DNA of 64,000 nucleotides, taken from assembly GCF_023156535.1 (NCBI RefSeq), contig NZ_JALNMH010000008.1:1-64000 (forward strand), written 5' to 3'. Shown here piece by piece: positions 51,647 through 60,212 of the stretch. Under the pieces are notes generated by a model. The model did no database searches. It was not told the origin of the DNA and saw nothing but the letters and a program-made list of their open reading frames with translations. The translations under genes were made by a program, and so were the position numbers. Source of the DNA: Pseudomarimonas salicorniae (GTDB lineage Bacteria; Pseudomonadota; Gammaproteobacteria; Xanthomonadales; Xanthomonadaceae). Within the stretch, counting starts at the first letter, position 1, and every line of letters begins with the position of its first letter.

Positions 51647-52183
51647 ATGCGATCCCTGCTCTGCCTGAGTCTGCTTGCCCTGATCCCGATGTCGGCCGAA
51701 GCGGTCGACTGGCATGTCGGCGCCGCTGCCACCGATGACTATGACCAGCGCACCCCCGACTTCGGCGCCCGCGTCGACACCAAGAACGGCCGCAGTCTGT
51801 TCGGCGGCGTCCGGTTCGACAGCGGTTTCGGCATCGAGGCCAGCTGGCTCGACCTTGGGCAGGCGCGCAGCACCGCGGTGGCCGATGCCGGCTACCGGGT
51901 CGACGGCAAACTCTGGTCGCTGGGCGTTACCTATGCGCCTGACACCGGCCCCCTGCAGCCCTACGCAAAGCTCGGCTGGTTCGATCGCGACGAGGACGGC
52001 ACCTTCATCGGCATCGCAGGTCCGGTGCCGGTGAGCTATGACGACGATGGCCTCGCCGCCGAGGTGGGCGGCCGCTGGTTCGTGACCCGGTCCTTTGCCC
52101 TGCGCCTTGGCTACAGCTGGTTCGACTTCGACCCCGACTCCGACGGCAGCGTCCTGTTCGGCGCCGAGTGGCACTTCCGCTGA
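51647..52183 (+). CDS. Small outer-membrane beta-barrel protein (OmpA-like/porin family)
   Basis: A 178-residue protein. MRSLLCLSLLALIPMSAEA is the signal; the rest is an eight-strand-like barrel with alternating residues (FGARVDTKNGRSLFGGVRFDSGFGIEASWLDLGQA, LQPYAKLGWFDRDEDG, SFALRLGYSWFDFDPDSDGSVLFGAEWHFR) and ends in Phe-Arg, nearly the usual terminal aromatic. No periplasmic domain. Role unknown; acidic loops rich in Asp could bind calcium. Confidence 0.8.
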   Translation: MRSLLCLSLLALIPMSAEAVDWHVGAAATDDYDQRTPDFGARVDTKNGRSLFGGVRFDSGFGIEASWLDLGQARSTAVADAGYRVDGKLWSLGVTYAPDTGPLQPYAKLGWFDRDEDGTFIGIAGPVPVSYDDDGLAAEVGGRWFVTRSFALRLGYSWFDFDPDSDGSVLFGAEWHFR

Positions 52184-52188
52184 GCGCA

Positions 52189-52207
52189 GGATGTCCCCTG
52201 GACATCC
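52189..52207 (+). terminator. Perfect 8-bp hairpin after the barrel gene
   Basis: GGATGTCC-CCT-GGACATCC begins 5 bp after the stop. It is followed by GGGGACC rather than T. The rest of 52208-52361 shows nothing recognisable. Confidence 0.5.
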
Positions 52208-52361
52208 GGGGACCGGTCGGCGACGGGGCGCCGGCCGCGTTCCCGCGCCGGGTGAGGCGACCCCGACCCCGTTCCCGGTGAGGTACCGCGCGCGGACGGC
52301 GGAACCTCGGCTGCCGTCCGGGACCCGAAAGCCGAAACCGGACCCGGGTTCCCGCTGCGCC

Positions 52362-52859
52362 CTATTCCTCGAGGAACAGCTTCTCGATGAACGGGGTCAA
52401 CTCGCTGCGGATCATCAGCAGGCAGCCGTTCGGTGACACGAAAGGCTCGTGGTGGGCGCCGGGTCGGGCGAGCAGGAAATCGCCCGGGGTGTACTCGCGG
52501 TCGTTCCAGACAATGGAGCCCTCCATGATCAGGCACTCCTCCTCGCCCAGGTGATCGTGCGAGGGAATCACTGCACCGGGCTCCAGCCGCCACAGGCTGG
52601 TCTGGGAATTGGCCACCGGGTCCATTCGTAGCGGACGGATCCGCACCCCCGGGAACAGCGGCTTGAAGGCATCTTCCTCCAGCTTGAAGATCGCCACCGG
52701 CGGCTGGCCGGCGGCATCGAGCACCCGGGCACGCAGCTTGGCCAGGCGGCGCGCAGACGGCGCCGGCCCGCTGATCGCGGCGAGCAGGGCGTCCTGCAGC
52801 GCCGGCTCGATCTCCGGGTAGTCAGCGTCGGTGGGCAGGCCTGGGCGCGCGTCGCTCAT
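52362..52859 (-). CDS. ChrR-like cupin protein (possible anti-sigma partner)
   Basis: A 165-residue protein. Residues 55-160 form a cupin: FKPLFPGVRIRPLRMD, ANSQTSLWRLEPGAVIPSHDHLGEEECLIMEGSIVWNDREYTPGDFLLARPGAHHEPF, with metal ligands SHDH, EE and HH, as in the C-terminal half of ChrR. The N-terminal part lacks the His-Cys-Cys zinc motif of the ChrR anti-sigma domain. It is 40 bp after the ECF sigma gene in the same direction. It may sense oxidative stress or singlet oxygen, but sequestering the sigma factor is not shown by sequence. Confidence 0.77.
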   Translation of the reverse strand: MSDARPGLPTDADYPEIEPALQDALLAAISGPAPSARRLAKLRARVLDAAGQPPVAIFKLEEDAFKPLFPGVRIRPLRMDPVANSQTSLWRLEPGAVIPSHDHLGEEECLIMEGSIVWNDREYTPGDFLLARPGAHHEPFVSPNGCLLMIRSELTPFIEKLFLEE

Positions 52860-52899
52860 CGCCTAGTCCTGGCCCGGAGGGGGCCGCAACACGCCTTGC

Positions 52900-53511
52900 T
52901 CAAGTCTCGAATCCGCCATAACCACGTTCCTGCAGGTACCCGCGCATCGCCAGAAGGCCACGACGCACGTGCGACTTCACGGTTCCAAGCGGCATGCCCA
53001 GGCGCTCCGAGATCTCGGGGTGGCTCAGCCCCTCGAGGAAAGCCAGGGACACGCAGCGCTGCTGCTCGCGTCCCAGCACCTCGAAGGCCTTGCGCACCGC
53101 GGACTCGCTCTGCAACGCCTCCAGCAGCGCCGGCCCTGCGTCCTGGTGCTGGGAATACGTGAAATCCACGTCTTCCGGATGCAGGGCGCAGTCCTCGTCC
53201 GGCCGAGCCCGACGCCGCCTCAGACGGTCGATGGCCCGGCTGTGCGAGAGCCTGACGATCCACGCTTCGACGCTGCCGCGCTGGGCGTCGTAGCGGCCTG
53301 CATCTTTCCATACCTGCTGGAACACGTCTGCGACGGCCTCCTCAGCATCGGCCTCCGAGCGCAGGATGCGCATGGCAATGGCAAAGGCGCGTGGTGAGTA
53401 ACGGTCGAACAGCGCCGCCAGGCCTTGCTGCTGGCCGGCACAGACCTCCTCCACCCAGCGCTGTGGCGCAAGGTCGGCATCATCGGGAGGGAGTCGGCCA
53501 GCCGCAGACAT
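52900..53511 (-). CDS. ECF-type RNA polymerase sigma factor
   Basis: A 203-residue sigma-70 factor with only regions 2 and 4. Region 2: LAALFDRYSPRAFAIAMRILRSEADAEEAVADVFQQVWKDAGRYD, SVEAWIVRLSHSRAIDRLRRRR. Region 4: RKAFEVLGREQQRCVSLAFLEGLSHPEISERLGMPLGTVKSHVRRGLLAMRGYL, with the helix-turn-helix. The pairing with a cupin protein resembles RpoE-ChrR type units. Likely target is its own operon or the divergent DUF4331 operon; no shared promoter motif was evident by eye. Confidence 0.93.
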   Translation of the reverse strand: MSAAGRLPPDDADLAPQRWVEEVCAGQQQGLAALFDRYSPRAFAIAMRILRSEADAEEAVADVFQQVWKDAGRYDAQRGSVEAWIVRLSHSRAIDRLRRRRARPDEDCALHPEDVDFTYSQHQDAGPALLEALQSESAVRKAFEVLGREQQRCVSLAFLEGLSHPEISERLGMPLGTVKSHVRRGLLAMRGYLQERGYGGFET

Positions 53512-53740
53512 CCGGGCATTCTGAGTCCGCCAGGTGACGCCCGCAAGCGCGCTTGAACGTCAGGCGTTGGGCCGGCGTGCAAGCGTGCACGGGTGGGAGT
53601 AGCCTATTGGCCGCCCGCCGCATCCGGCGGCAGCGTTGGAACGTATTGCTGTGAACCGGCGGAGATCCGGTCTCACCGCCCGGTGGCCGCCCGCAGGATT
53701 GCCCGCCCGCCACCGATCCAGTCCGCGCCTTGGGGGTTCC

Positions 53741-55186
53741 ATGTATCGCACCGCACTTCTTGCTTCACTGGGTCTCGCACTCAGCGCATCGCTTTGTTCA
53801 GCTGCCGACCACCGGGATGGCACGCTGGCCGCATCCGATCCGTCAGCCGACCTCAACGACGTCTACCTGTTCATCAATCCGAACGACGCCAGCGAACTGG
53901 TGGCGATCGTCACCTTCCATCCCGATGCGCCCCGCGACGCCCGTTTCTCCGATGCGGTGGAATACCGCATGCACTTCGACAACGGCGCGACCGGCGGCCG
54001 CAATACCATCACCTGCACCTTTCCTCGCGGAGTCGATGTGAATTGCTCGGGCCTCGGCGGCGCGCTGTCGGTGCAGGGGGGCATCGACCGTACGCTCAGC
54101 AACGGCGACCTGCGCGTATTCACCGGGCTGCGTGACGATCCGTTCTTCTTCGACGGGCCGGCCTTCAATCGCACCCGCGCCGATCTGGCACCGCGCTTCA
54201 CCAATCCGGGCGTGAACAGCTTCCGGAACTTCAACACCCTGATCATTGCGATGGGAATCAAGCACGCCCGGCTGACCAATGGCGGAGCCAATCCGATTCT
54301 CAAGGTCTACGGCTCGAGCAATCGCATCGGCGACACCGGCATCTCGGCAGGCCACTCGGGCATGTGGTTCGATGCCTCCAACCCCGGTCACGGCCTGGTG
54401 CTGCAGGCGCTGGGAACGGGCGTCTCCGCGCCGGATGCGCCACGGCAGATGGTGGCCTACTGGGCGGTCTACGACAACGCGGGCAACCAGCTGAATGTCT
54501 ATGGCGTCGGCAATATCGATGGCGACTCGGTAAGTATCCCGGTGTCCAGCGACATCAACGGCCGCTTCCCGCCAGGCAGCAGCGCGAGCATCCAGAACGT
54601 GCCCTTCGGCACGCTGGACTTCGACTTCACCGGCTGCAACAGCGGCACAATGCGCGCCAACCCGACCCGCACCGGCTTCGCCCCGGTCGAGATCCCGCTC
54701 ACCCGCCTGACGCCCGTCGAGGACCTGCCCTGCACCTTCTTCCGCGAAGGCCAGATCGACCGCAACGGCCGACCCGCGGTGAACACCGCGCTGATCAACG
54801 TGATCGGCCCTGACAACGGCCTGAAGAACACCTACAACCAGGCCGAGGACATCGACAGCTGGCCCGGCCTGTTCCAGGCCGAGATGCAGGCCAACCTCAG
54901 CGCCCTCGACACGCTCGACGGCGTCAGCGGCAACGCCCTGCTGCCGGCAGCGACGCTGGCCAGCGTGCTGGTGGACGACCGCCTGCAGATCGACACCCGG
55001 CAGGCGCAGTGCAACCAGTATCTGGCGGTGGAGTTGTCGATTGCCGGCCAGTGCGGCGGACGCACCCTTGAGCGTGACGTCATCGACGACTCGCTGGGCG
55101 CCATCGTTGGCCCGGGGGTCAGCGACAACGTTGGCCTGGACGACACCTTCCTGCCGAACTTCCCGTTCATCGGACCGCCGCGGTGA
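53741..55186 (+). CDS. DUF4331 exported protein with an inserted extra domain
   Basis: A 481-residue exported protein (MYRTALLASLGLALSASLCSAADHRDGTLAA). DUF4331 features include SADLNDVYLFINPNDASELVAIVTFHPDA at 36-63, KVYGSSNR and LLPAATLASVLVDDRLQID near the end. Residues 201-331 (GHSGMWFDASNPGHGLVLQAL, VAYWAVYDNAGNQLNVYGVG, DFDFTGCNSGTM, IPLTRLT) are a beta-rich domain I know as a common free-standing or C-terminal module in secreted Lysobacterales proteins, here set within DUF4331. Role unknown; surface location likely. The next gene starts at GTGA overlapping this stop. Confidence 0.85.
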   Translation: MYRTALLASLGLALSASLCSAADHRDGTLAASDPSADLNDVYLFINPNDASELVAIVTFHPDAPRDARFSDAVEYRMHFDNGATGGRNTITCTFPRGVDVNCSGLGGALSVQGGIDRTLSNGDLRVFTGLRDDPFFFDGPAFNRTRADLAPRFTNPGVNSFRNFNTLIIAMGIKHARLTNGGANPILKVYGSSNRIGDTGISAGHSGMWFDASNPGHGLVLQALGTGVSAPDAPRQMVAYWAVYDNAGNQLNVYGVGNIDGDSVSIPVSSDINGRFPPGSSASIQNVPFGTLDFDFTGCNSGTMRANPTRTGFAPVEIPLTRLTPVEDLPCTFFREGQIDRNGRPAVNTALINVIGPDNGLKNTYNQAEDIDSWPGLFQAEMQANLSALDTLDGVSGNALLPAATLASVLVDDRLQIDTRQAQCNQYLAVELSIAGQCGGRTLERDVIDDSLGAIVGPGVSDNVGLDDTFLPNFPFIGPPR

Positions 55187-56439
55187 GGCCAGTGGTCGTG
55201 GCGCTGGCGGCGACCCTGCTCGCCGCCTGCGCCAGCTCCCGCGAGACCACGCCGGTCAGCGCCGAACGGCCTCCCCCGCTCACAGCCCTCACCGCGGGGC
55301 TGTGGCCAGCCGGTCAGGCCCAGCTGCGCACCACGTCCGGGGCCATCTACCTGCACAACCTCGATGCGCGCATCAAGACATTGCAGACACGGCTGCGCGG
55401 GGAGGCCGCGCCGGGCGACCACGAGAAGCTCACTGCCGCCCTCTGGCATCGCTATCGGGTCCTTGGCCGGGTAGAGGACGCCGAGCGAGCACTGGCATGG
55501 GTGACAGACAGCGCAGCGTCCTCGGCCACCGGCCATTACCTGCGCGCCGTGGTACTGGCAGGATTCCATCGCTTCACGGAGGCGGAAGCGGCTCTCGCGG
55601 AGGCCGAGAAGGTCGGCGTCGACACCGACCTCATCGCCCGCCAGCGTGCTGATCTGCTGGTCGCGTTGGGGCGCTACGAGGCACTCGCGGAGGATCTGCG
55701 CCGGTCGGCCGAGCCGATCGCCAACTTCGACCAGCTCGCCCACCGTGCCGACCTGCGCGTGATGCTGGGCGACCTCGGCGGGGCCGAGCGTCAGTACTGG
55801 GCGGCCCAGGGTCTTTACCGGGACATCAATCCGGTGCCGATCGCCTGGCTGCATACCCAGATGGGCATCGCCCTGCTGCGCTTTGGCGAGGTCGAGCGTG
55901 CCGCCACCTTCTTCGCTGCCGCCGTCGAACGCCTGCCCGGCTACTACCTTGCCGAAGAACACCTGGCCGAGTGCGAGTTCCTGCTCGGCCGGCTCGACCA
56001 GGCCCGGGAACGTTACTTGCGCGTGATCGAGAGCACCGGCCTGCCTGAATTCATGGCCGCGCTGGCCGAGGTCGAAGCGGCCCGCGGCAACGCCGAGGCC
56101 GCGGCCAACTGGAAGCGCCGCGCGCGGGAAGGTTTCAACGCCCTGCTGGACCGGCATGGACAGGCCTTTGCCCAGCACGCCGCCGAGTTTTTCCTCGGCG
56201 AAGGCGACATCGCCACCGCGCGGCGCCTGGCGGAGGAGAATCTGGCCCTCAGGCAGGACGCCGGCAGCTGGCTGCTGGCTGCCGAGGTTGCGCTGGCTGA
56301 AGGCCGCCAGCCCCGCGCCTGCCATGCCCTCGCCCGCGTCCGCGCCGCCGGCCTCGCGCCGCCGGAGCTGCGCGACCTCGAGTCGCGCGGTGCCGCCTGC
56401 CCGGCCCCGTCCGATCAGGCGGCCAAGGGCTCGGGATAG
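55183..56439 (+). CDS. TPR lipoprotein
   Basis: A 418-residue protein starting at GTG 55183, overlapping the DUF4331 stop (GTGA). Lipobox LLAACAS (Cys16). It is made of TPR-like helical pairs (HRYRVLGRVEDAERALAWVTD, LAGFHRFTEAEAALAEAEK, GIALLRFGEVERAATFFAAAVERLPGYYLAEEHLAECEFLLGRLDQARERYLRVIE, FFLGEGDIATARRLAEENLAL). Pairing of a DUF4331 protein with a TPR protein is a familiar arrangement. It probably stays in the periplasm as a membrane-bound partner for the DUF4331 protein. Confidence 0.85.
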   Translation: MRPVVVALAATLLAACASSRETTPVSAERPPPLTALTAGLWPAGQAQLRTTSGAIYLHNLDARIKTLQTRLRGEAAPGDHEKLTAALWHRYRVLGRVEDAERALAWVTDSAASSATGHYLRAVVLAGFHRFTEAEAALAEAEKVGVDTDLIARQRADLLVALGRYEALAEDLRRSAEPIANFDQLAHRADLRVMLGDLGGAERQYWAAQGLYRDINPVPIAWLHTQMGIALLRFGEVERAATFFAAAVERLPGYYLAEEHLAECEFLLGRLDQARERYLRVIESTGLPEFMAALAEVEAARGNAEAAANWKRRAREGFNALLDRHGQAFAQHAAEFFLGEGDIATARRLAEENLALRQDAGSWLLAAEVALAEGRQPRACHALARVRAAGLAPPELRDLESRGAACPAPSDQAAKGSG

Positions 56440-56447
56440 GCTGGTTT

Positions 56448-56826
56448 GGGCGCAAAGAAGACGTTCATAGGGTGCGGCTTGCCGCACCGGGCGTACCGTC
56501 CGAACGCCCGTATCGGTGCGCCAAGGCACACCCTATGGGGCTTCGCCGACGACGCCCAACGGAGCCCAACTGTGGGAGCGCCCTTGGGCGCGACCGCGGC
56601 GCCACGGATTCACCTCAGACCGCGGCCAGAGCGCGCCTCCGCGGTCGCGCCCAAGGGCACTCCCACAGTTTGACTACGGCAGGGCCTGCTTTGCGGCGCC
56701 AACCGGATCTGGCAACGCCGTTGCGTGTGTAGGAGCCAGCTTGCTGGCGATCGTCCGGTCCGGGGTGCCTATCGCCAGCAAGCTGGCTCCTACATTCGGA
56801 CTATGCGGTACGTCTGCTTCGCGCCC
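56448..56826 (-). repeat. Composite palindromic element, copy 4 (inverted, C-B-A)
   Basis: Boundaries GGGCGCAAAGAAGAC (56448-56462) and GTCTGCTTCGCGCCC (56812-56826). Unit C 56465-56538, unit B 56571-56669, unit A 56729-56793; the same order as other full copies when read on the minus strand. It starts 8 bp after the TPR gene stop. No gene is seen in 56440-56873. Confidence 0.92.
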
Positions 56827-56873
56827 CGACCTGCCATTCTCCCCGCAAACCGACGCCGGGCGGCGTGCCGCGC

Positions 56874-57449
56874 TCAGTTCGGTGCTTCGATGCTGACCTC
56901 GCTCTCGAAGTCGTAGTGGATGGTGACGCTCTGCGATCCGGTCGAGACCACGCGAACCGGCAGACCACTGTCGCGGCAGATGGCGGCGACGGCCTGGGTC
57001 GAGTCCTTCACTCCCATGAACTCGCCGCTGGCACGGTAGCGGTACAGGTCCGACTCGCAGCCGTTGATGGTCTCGCTGCCCTGCTGGACGACGTCGCTGA
57101 CCGAAGCCATGCCGCGCTTCATCGCCTCGCGGCTGTAGCTGGCGATCTGCTGGCTCATGTTGATCGGCATCTTCATCCACTGGCCGCCGGCATTCATCCA
57201 GGTGCCCTGCGGGAGGATGACCATCTCGGTATCCGGCGTGCGCAGGTGGTAGCGATCGGGGAAGATGACCTGCATCTCGGTACCGTAGGGCCGGCCATTC
57301 ACCTGGGTGTCGATGCGCGCGCTGTAGCGCCCCTTGTCCATGGCCTTCTCGAAAGCGTCGACCAGTTCGTCGCGGTCACTGGCCGCAACCAGGGCGCTGG
57401 CGCCCAGCAGGGCGATGCCCAGTCCCAGTCGTCGTGCGTGCTTGTGCAT
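56874..57449 (-). CDS. Exported LolA-fold-like protein of unknown function
   Basis: A 191-residue protein. ATG 57449 begins MHKHARRLGLGIALLGASALVAA, a signal peptide. The mature protein (SARIDTQVNGRPYGTEMQVIFPDRYHLRTPDTEMVILPQGTWMNAGGQWMKMPINMSQQI, INGCESDLYRYRASGEFMGVKDSTQAVAAICRDSGLPVRVVSTGSQSVTIHYDF) has the long strand succession of LolA/LppX-like half-barrels. Two cysteines likely form a disulfide. Function not known. The start is oriented away from the leucine dehydrogenase gene. Confidence 0.68.
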   Translation of the reverse strand: MHKHARRLGLGIALLGASALVAASDRDELVDAFEKAMDKGRYSARIDTQVNGRPYGTEMQVIFPDRYHLRTPDTEMVILPQGTWMNAGGQWMKMPINMSQQIASYSREAMKRGMASVSDVVQQGSETINGCESDLYRYRASGEFMGVKDSTQAVAAICRDSGLPVRVVSTGSQSVTIHYDFESEVSIEAPN

Positions 57450-57577
57450 GGCTGCCTCGCAGGTGTGGGTGACCCGATCATATACGCACACCGTCCAGGG
57501 GCTGGATCCAGCCCGGCTTCGCCTCGGCGCAGCGCCCCATGCGGGTGCGTAGGGTCACCTTCATAGAGCAATTGGTC

Positions 57578-57583
57578 TAAAAT
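57578..57583 (+). promoter_or_regulatory. Candidate -10 element for leucine dehydrogenase
   Basis: TAAAAT within ATTGGTCTAAAATGCGC, one of the few AT-rich spots in the 248-bp upstream region, 115 bp before the ATG. TCACCT 17 bp upstream is a poor -35. The 57590-57697 leader is GC-rich with GCCCGGGC repeats. Confidence 0.4.
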
Positions 57584-57697
57584 GCGCGCCGCCCGGGCCC
57601 GGCCCGGACGTCCAATACGCTTTCTCCCCCACCAGGACGCGTCCGCAGCGCCACGCCGCCTCCGGCCCTTCTGCCCCGACGCCCCACGGAGCCGCAC

Positions 57698-58801
57698 ATG
57701 CTTTTCGAAACCATCGGCCACACCGGCCACGAGCAGGTTGTTTTCTGCCACAACCGCGATGCCGGCCTCAAGGCCATCATCGCCATCCACAACACCGTGC
57801 TCGGGCCCGCTCTGGGCGGCACGCGCATGTGGTCCTATGCGACCGAGCAGGAAGCCCTGAACGATGTGCTCCGTCTGTCGCGCGGCATGACCTTCAAGGC
57901 GGCGGTGTCCGGGCTCAACCTCGGCGGCGGCAAGGCGGTGATCATCGGCGACCCGAACACCGACAAGAGCGAGGCCCTGTTCCGCGCCTTCGGCCGCTTC
58001 GTCAATTCGCTCAACGGCCGCTACATCACCGCCGAGGACGTCGGCATCGACGTCAATGACATGGAGTACGTGCTCAAGGAGACCGAGTACGTGACCGGCG
58101 TGCACCAGGTCCATGGTGGCTCGGGCGACCCCTCGCCGTTCACCGCCTACGGCACCGTGCAGGGCCTGCTGGCGACGCTGAATGTCGCCTACGGCAACGA
58201 GGACGTGGGCAAGTACAGCTACGCCGTGCAGGGCGTCGGCCACGTCGGCATGGAGTACGTCAAGCTGCTGCGCGAGCGCGGCGCCAAGGTGTTCGTCACC
58301 GACATCAACAAGGACGCGGTGCAGCGCTGCGTTGATGAACTCGGCTGCGAGGCGGTGGCGCTGGACGAGATCTACGACTGCGACGTCGATGTCTACAGCC
58401 CCTGCGCCCTGGGTGGCACGGTCAACGAGAAGACCCTGCCGCGGCTCAAGGCCAAGGTGATCTGCGGCGCCGCCAACAACCAGCTGGCGACGGACGAGAT
58501 CGGCGTCGAGGTGGAGAAGCGCGGCATCATTTACGCCCCGGACTACGCGGTGAACGCCGGCGGCCTGATGAACGTCTCGATCGAGTTCGACGGCTACAAC
58601 CGCGAGCGCGCCATGCGCATGATGCGCGGCATCTACTACAACCTCGGGCAGATCTTCCAGATCGCCAAGCGCGATGGCATCCCGACCTTCAAGGCCGCCG
58701 ACCGCATGGCCGAAGAGCGCATCGCCGCGATCGGCAAGATCAAGCTGCCGCACATGGGCAACTCGGGCCCGCGTTTCCTCGGCCGCAGCCGCGGACAGTG
58801 A
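57698..58801 (+). CDS. ldh: Leucine dehydrogenase
   Basis: A 367-residue Glu/Leu/Phe/Val dehydrogenase. It deaminates leucine (and valine, isoleucine) with NAD to 2-oxoacids. GPALGGTRMWSYATEQEALNDVLRLSRGMTFKAAVSGLNLGGGKAVI contains the substrate-binding and catalytic Lys residues; TAEDVGIDVNDM supplies the Asp, and YAVQGVGHVGMEYVKLLRERGAKVFVTDIN is the NAD site (GxGxxG). NNQL and APDYAVNAGGLMNV close the pattern. Length is that of octameric leucine dehydrogenases. It is followed on the same strand by isovaleryl-CoA dehydrogenase. Confidence 0.92.
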   Translation: MLFETIGHTGHEQVVFCHNRDAGLKAIIAIHNTVLGPALGGTRMWSYATEQEALNDVLRLSRGMTFKAAVSGLNLGGGKAVIIGDPNTDKSEALFRAFGRFVNSLNGRYITAEDVGIDVNDMEYVLKETEYVTGVHQVHGGSGDPSPFTAYGTVQGLLATLNVAYGNEDVGKYSYAVQGVGHVGMEYVKLLRERGAKVFVTDINKDAVQRCVDELGCEAVALDEIYDCDVDVYSPCALGGTVNEKTLPRLKAKVICGAANNQLATDEIGVEVEKRGIIYAPDYAVNAGGLMNVSIEFDGYNRERAMRMMRGIYYNLGQIFQIAKRDGIPTFKAADRMAEERIAAIGKIKLPHMGNSGPRFLGRSRGQ

Positions 58802-58810
58802 GAAGCCCGT

Positions 58811-58922
58811 GATTCGTGCTTCGGGATTCGTGATTCGTGAACTGCCCGGCGCTCCATGCGCCGGGCCTTCACGACATCGTGCCCCTGCTTTTGCGAATCA
58901 CCCATCACCCATCACGAATCAC
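58811..58922. repeat. GATTCG short-repeat block around a hairpin
   Basis: 58811-58840 has GATTCGTGCTTCGGGATTCG-type direct repeats, and 58893-58922 the same motif inverted (CGAATCACCCATCACC...). Between them GCCCGGCGC-TCCAT-GCGCCGGGC (58844-58866) is a perfect 9-bp stem. A short T-run GCTTTT follows at 58887-58892. The block fills the gap between the two leucine-degradation genes and could terminate or attenuate transcription. Similar CCGAATC repeats precede the MoxR gene. Confidence 0.65.
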
Positions 58923-58930
58923 GGACTGTC

Positions 58931-60088
58931 ATGAAGGCATTTCCCCTCGGTGAAGACATCGATGCCCTGCGCGAGGCGGTTCGCCGTTTTGCCGAGGCGG
59001 AGATCGCGCCGCGCGCAGCGCAGATCGACCACGACAACCTGTTTCCGCAGGACCTGTGGCCCAAGCTTGGCGAGATGGGGCTGCTCGGCATCACCCTGCC
59101 CGGCGAGTACGGCGGTTCGGAGATGGGCTACCTCGCCCATCTCGTGGCCATGGAGGAGATCTCCCGGGCCTCCGGCTCGGTGGGGCTGAGCTATGGCGCG
59201 CACAGCAACCTGTGCGTGCAGAACCTGTTCTACAACGCCAGCGAAGCGCAGCGGCAGAAGTACCTGCCCAGGCTGTGCTCGGGCGAGTGGAAGGGCGCGC
59301 TTGCGATGAGCGAGCCCGGCGCGGGTTCGGACGTGGTCGGCTCGATGAGCTGCCGCGCCGAGCTCAAGGACGGGGTCTGGGTGGCCAACGGCAACAAGAT
59401 GTGGATCACCAACGGCCCCGAGGCCGACGTGCTGATCGTCTACATGCGCACCGCGCCCAAGGAAGCCGGCAGCCGCTGCATGACCGCCTTCATCGTCGAG
59501 CGCGGCATGAAGGGATTCTCCACCGCGCAGAAGCTCGACAAGCTCGGCATGCGTGGTTCAAACACCTGCGAGCTGGTGTTCGAGGACTGCGAGATCCCCG
59601 CCGAGAACGTGCTCGGCGAGGTCGACCAGGGGGTCAAGGTGCTGATGTCCGGCCTCAACACCGAGCGTCTGGTACTCACCGGCGGCCCGATCGGCCTGAT
59701 GCAGGCCGCCCTCGACATCGCCCTGCCCTACGCCCGCGAGCGCAAGCAGTTCGGTGAGGCAATCGGCACCTTCGGGATCATGCAGGCGAAGATCGCCGAC
59801 ATGTACACCGCCCTGCAGTCCTCGCGTGCCTATGCCTACATGGTGGCCATGGACTACGACCGGGGCGACCGCTCGCGGATCGATCCGGCCAGCTGTCTGC
59901 TGCAGGCCAGTGAAGCGGCGGTGCAGGTCGCGCTGGAAGCCATCCAGACCCTGGGCGGCAACGGCTACATCAACGAGTACCCGACCGGGCGCATCCTGCG
60001 GGACGCGAAGCTCTATGCCATCGGCGCCGGCACCAACGAGATCCGCCGCATGCTGATCGGCCGCGAGCTGTTCGCCGGCAAGTCCTGA
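58931..60088 (+). CDS. ivd: Isovaleryl-CoA dehydrogenase
   Basis: A 385-residue acyl-CoA dehydrogenase; FAD enzyme oxidising isovaleryl-CoA to 3-methylcrotonyl-CoA in leucine breakdown. [15 protein letters not shown] and [19 protein letters not shown] bind [27 protein letters not shown] contains the helix-G Glu that serves as catalytic base in isovaleryl-CoA dehydrogenases, in contrast to most acyl-CoA dehydrogenases; LQTLGG-like [43 protein letters not shown] closes. ATG 58931. No liuB-D genes follow in the window. Confidence 0.93.
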   Translation: MKAFPLGEDIDALREAVRRFAEAEIAPRAAQIDHDNLFPQDLWPKLGEMGLLGITLPGEYGGSEMGYLAHLVAMEEISRASGSVGLSYGAHSNLCVQNLFYNASEAQRQKYLPRLCSGEWKGALAMSEPGAGSDVVGSMSCRAELKDGVWVANGNKMWITNGPEADVLIVYMRTAPKEAGSRCMTAFIVERGMKGFSTAQKLDKLGMRGSNTCELVFEDCEIPAENVLGEVDQGVKVLMSGLNTERLVLTGGPIGLMQAALDIALPYARERKQFGEAIGTFGIMQAKIADMYTALQSSRAYAYMVAMDYDRGDRSRIDPASCLLQASEAAVQVALEAIQTLGGNGYINEYPTGRILRDAKLYAIGAGTNEIRRMLIGRELFAGKS

Positions 60089-60095
60089 GCACCGA

Positions 60096-60118
60096 CGGGC
60101 CGGCGTTGCCCCGGCCCG
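60096..60118 (+). terminator. Hairpin after ivd
   Basis: CGGGCCGG-CGTTGCC-CCGGCCCG, 8-bp stem starting 7 bp after the stop, no T-run. Confidence 0.5.
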
Positions 60119-60212
60119 ACCCGATCCGAAACTTCCCGATCCGGGAATTCCGGCTTGACCTTCGCGGTGTCTTCACGCAGTTTGCAGGTTCGTCTCGCAC
60201 CACCAGGGACCC

